From: DATKMG01 sp035541995
Lineage (GTDB): Bacteria > Acidobacteriota > Terriglobia > Versatilivoradales > Versatilivoraceae
Length of the DNA: 13,972 bases
NCBI GenBank assembly: GCA_035541995.1
Contig: DATKMG010000471.1
Location: 1 to 13,972 of the forward strand
Direction: 5' to 3'
The notes beneath the pieces were generated by a model. That model saw only the letters and a list, made by a program, of their open reading frames with translations. It made no database searches and was not told the origin of the DNA. Below, in pieces: positions 12,186-13,972 of the stretch. The stretch's first letter is position 1; each line of letters begins with the position of its first letter. A program made the position numbers and the translations under genes.

Positions 12186-12656
12186 CTAATTCCCTTTGAC
12201 TATTTTTAGGCTGACAGGCTTCACCCCTGAAAAGGGGCCTGCCAAGCTACGGGTGGCGACGGTAATTACTTTCTGATTCCCGATGTCGGTTATATTCCAC
12301 CTTGTTTCGAAGAGTACCCGAGTATTCCGGGTAGTATTGAGAACCAGTTCATTTTCAGCAGAGAACTGAGGGTCTGCGGAAGAGGCAAAATCTATCTCGT
12401 CCAGAGAGTCAAGTGCGCTTCCGGGCCCGGAAAGGCGAGAATCATCCATGGAGAAGGATCGAAGTTCCTCGATCTTCTCCTGAGAAAACTGAAGAGCTGC
12501 CGCTTCCATTCTCGAGGTGTAATGTGAGGAAAGGGAGAAAGCCGCCAAGGCCGCTATCGCGAGCAGTCCCACAATCAGAACTAAATTCGCCAGCAACAAC
12601 TCGATCAACGTGAATCCGGAAGCCGCCCTTAGATGATTTGTGGCTGCCAGATGCAT
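12186..12656 (-). CDS. pilV: PilV-like minor pilin
   Basis: Minor pilin of 156 residues and first gene of a pilV-pilW-pilX operon. The prepilin site is G14^F15TLIE19, with Glu at +5 and a hydrophobic helix to about residue 45; MEAAALQFSQEKIEELRSF (50-68) matches the PilV/GspI region after the helix. The ATG at 12656 is supported by GGAG eight bases upstream and by a strong promoter ending about 50 bases upstream. It should be processed by the prepilin peptidase encoded at 3873 and incorporated at the pilus tip or base. Confidence 0.87.
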   Translation of the reverse strand: MHLAATNHLRAASGFTLIELLLANLVLIVGLLAIAALAAFSLSSHYTSRMEAAALQFSQEKIEELRSFSMDDSRLSGPGSALDSLDEIDFASSADPQFSAENELVLNTTRNTRVLFETRWNITDIGNQKVITVATRSLAGPFSGVKPVSLKIVKGN

Positions 12657-12708
12657 TCAGATTGGCTCCAAGGAAAATTCGGGAAGGCGGAGGAAAAACC
12701 CGTTGCGA

Positions 12709-12736
12709 ATCATAGACGAATCCTATAAATTGTCAA
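12709..12736 (-). promoter_or_regulatory. Near-consensus sigma-70 promoter of the pilV-pilW-pilX operon
   Basis: The - strand reads TTGACA (complement of 12731-12736), 16 bases, TATGAT (complement of 12709-12714). Transcription should start near 12702, about 45 bases before the pilV ATG at 12656. On the opposite strand, overlapping this element, TTGCGA (12703-12708) and TATAAA (12724-12729) at 15-base spacing could form a weaker promoter for the divergent fimT-like gene. Confidence 0.75.
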
Positions 12737-12778
12737 TCAATTCTTGGGTCGTCAATTTCCCTCCTTAGCGTTCTAAAT

Positions 12779-13336
12779 ATGTGGCAACCGATCCGATTAA
12801 ACCGAACTGGTTTCAGTCTCCTGGAGTTGCTGGTGGTGGTGGCCGTGATCCTTGTTCTGCTGACCTTTACAATGCCGCAGATCGGACGATACTGGCAGGT
12901 CTACCAGTTGGACTCCGCGACTCAAACCCTGACTTCCAACTTAGAGTTCGCACGCTACACGGCTATTTCGCGGTGCAGCCTCGTAACAGTCTCGTTTCAT
13001 GCGACGGCTCGATACTACGACTTCTTTGAGGATGCGAACGGGAACGGGACCAGGGAACCCTCTGAGAAACTGATGGGCACGTTCTCGCTGCCAGCCCAAG
13101 TGTCCTTCAGTGGAGCCGGGTTGCTCGGGCCGCCTGGAAATCCTACGGGACCAGTCTCAAATCCCATCACCTTCAATGATGATCGTATCGTCTTCAACTC
13201 CAGGGGGAAGATACAAAACGGAATGGGGTGCATCTATTTGAAGACCGATTTCAATGATGCCACCAGTATCAGCTTCAACATCGCCGGCCGAATGAAGATT
13301 TACAGCTGGAACCAGATTGCTCATACGTGGAAATGA
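12779..13336 (+). CDS. fimT: FimT/GspH-like pseudopilin
   Basis: Type IV pseudopilin of 185 residues of the GspH/FimT family. The prepilin site is G11^F12SLLE16, with Glu at +5 and a hydrophobic helix (12-35). It continues with LTSNLEFARYTAISRCSLVT (about 47-66), which is the characteristic GspH/FimT helix and first strand. An Asp/Asn-rich loop DANGNGTREPSE near 84-95 follows, and the C-terminus ends in IAGRMKIYSW, also typical. It is transcribed divergently from the pilV-pilW-pilX operon with a 122-base shared regulatory gap; no Shine-Dalgarno is clear. Its stop lies 13 bases from the convergent ubiE stop. Confidence 0.88.
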   Translation: MWQPIRLNRTGFSLLELLVVVAVILVLLTFTMPQIGRYWQVYQLDSATQTLTSNLEFARYTAISRCSLVTVSFHATARYYDFFEDANGNGTREPSEKLMGTFSLPAQVSFSGAGLLGPPGNPTGPVSNPITFNDDRIVFNSRGKIQNGMGCIYLKTDFNDATSISFNIAGRMKIYSWNQIAHTWK

Positions 13337-13349
13337 TCCTCAGGCGTAC

Positions 13350-13972
13350 CTATTCTCTCTTCGTCCCGTAATGAACGGCTGCAATCCCTCCGGTGAGATT
13401 GCAGAAACCTATTTCTGCGAATCCACAGTCCCGGAGAATCCCAACCAGCTCATGCTGGGAGGGAAAAAGGCGCACTGAAGCCGGAAGGTAGCCATAGGCA
13501 TGTCGGTGTTTTGAAATCCAATTACCGATTCCGGGTAGAACATTGAAGAAATAAAACTGGAATAGGCGATTGAAATACGGGTTCGAAGGTTTGGAGAATT
13601 CCAGAACCGCAAGCGTCCCTCCAGGTTTCAGCACTCTGTACATTTCAGCTAACCCTCGAGCCGCATCGTCTAAATTCCTTAGCCCGAACCCAATCGCAAC
13701 TCCATCAAAAGTGGCCGTTGGAAATGGAAGCGCCAGCGCATCTGCCTCCGCCAGATAAATCAACCGGTCATGACCGAATTTTCTGACCTTTTCTCGACTC
13801 AACTCAAGCATTGGGTAACTGAAATCACAAGCCACCACCGGGGAAATGCCCTGTCGCCCCATCTCCAGGCTAAGCTCGCCGGTCCCGCAGCAGATATCGA
13901 GGCAGAGTGGATTGTCTGTTGCCAACCTCTCCTTTAAAAGTGCCACAGCCGTCTTTCGCCAGTGAGTATCGA
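13350..13972 (-). CDS. ubiE: UbiE/MenG quinone C-methyltransferase (5' end outside window)
   Basis: SAM-dependent methyltransferase of ubiquinone and/or menaquinone synthesis (2-polyprenyl-6-methoxy-benzoquinol or demethylmenaquinone C-methylation), acting at the inner membrane. The frame is open to the right edge: upstream of a possible GTG at 13946 it continues DTHWRKTAV, which matches the family's HxxWR region, so the real start is outside and 207 residues are visible. LDICCGTGELSLEM is SAM motif I, FGLRNL and LEFSKP are family signatures, and YGYLPASVRLFPSQHEL with TGGIAAVHYGTK is the usual C-terminus. A full-length protein is about 230-250 residues, so only a short N-terminal part is missing. 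Confidence 0.95.
   Translation of the reverse strand, partial: DTHWRKTAVALLKERLATDNPLCLDICCGTGELSLEMGRQGISPVVACDFSYPMLELSREKVRKFGHDRLIYLAEADALALPFPTATFDGVAIGFGLRNLDDAARGLAEMYRVLKPGGTLAVLEFSKPSNPYFNRLFQFYFFNVLPGIGNWISKHRHAYGYLPASVRLFPSQHELVGILRDCGFAEIGFCNLTGGIAAVHYGTKRE

Noticed and set aside
1..13972. CRISPR arrays, tRNA or rRNA genes, insertion sequences
   Set aside because: I saw no spaced identical repeats, no cloverleaf or rRNA signatures and no transposase reading frame in the window.

Overview
The window looks like chromosome of a Gram-negative, outer-membrane-bearing bacterium. It encodes a TolC-type outer membrane channel, two lipopolysaccharide- or polysaccharide-type glycosyltransferases, a prepilin peptidase, four type IV minor pilin/pseudopilin genes and a quinone methyltransferase (UbiE/MenG). 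Phylum cannot be fixed from the sequence. The mix of PilX_N-type pilins with an NHLP-leader lanthipeptide would fit Acidobacteriota or a deltaproteobacterial-type lineage, but that is only a guess.

Layout. 1-4706 (+): TolC-family protein (open at the left edge), an untranslated stretch with several small hairpins ending in a very strong intrinsic terminator, then a GT2 and a GT4 glycosyltransferase that overlap by one base, then a type IV prepilin peptidase. 4707-4940: non-coding convergent gap. 4941-10158 (-): a class II lanthipeptide cluster read right to left. A near-consensus sigma-70 promoter (10130-10158) drives a precursor gene with a 102-residue NHLP-type leader and a 22-residue Cys/Thr-rich core. 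After it come a second, leader-truncated precursor copy, a 1086-residue LanM synthetase and an unrecognised helical 321-residue protein. 10193-12656 (-): a translationally tight minor pilin operon pilV-pilW-pilX with its own near-consensus promoter. 12779-13336 (+): a divergently transcribed FimT/GspH-like pseudopilin. 13350-13972 (-): ubiE/menG, cut by the right edge.

How the parts fit. The minor pilins carry G^F(T/S)xxE prepilin sites (PilX has the variant G^I form) that the prepilin peptidase at 3873 could process. The lanthipeptide cluster sits on the same strand directly behind pilX, between pilus genes. The LanM should phosphorylate and eliminate Ser/Thr in the core and then add Cys thiols; its cyclase half has the CCG (three-Cys) zinc site known from the ProcM-like clade, which is associated with NHLP/Nif11 leaders and multiple substrates. 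No LanT-type transporter/protease lies in the window.

The most interesting signal is the second precursor copy at 9360-9509. It is too short to appear as a normal ORF call. Its leader end is about 92% identical to that of the intact precursor, while the core is only about 65% identical but keeps the Cys pattern CxCxxCCIT. This is the conserved-leader/variable-core pattern seen in multi-substrate lanthipeptide systems, here caught as a partial tandem duplication whose upstream end lies next to a stop block closing all six frames.
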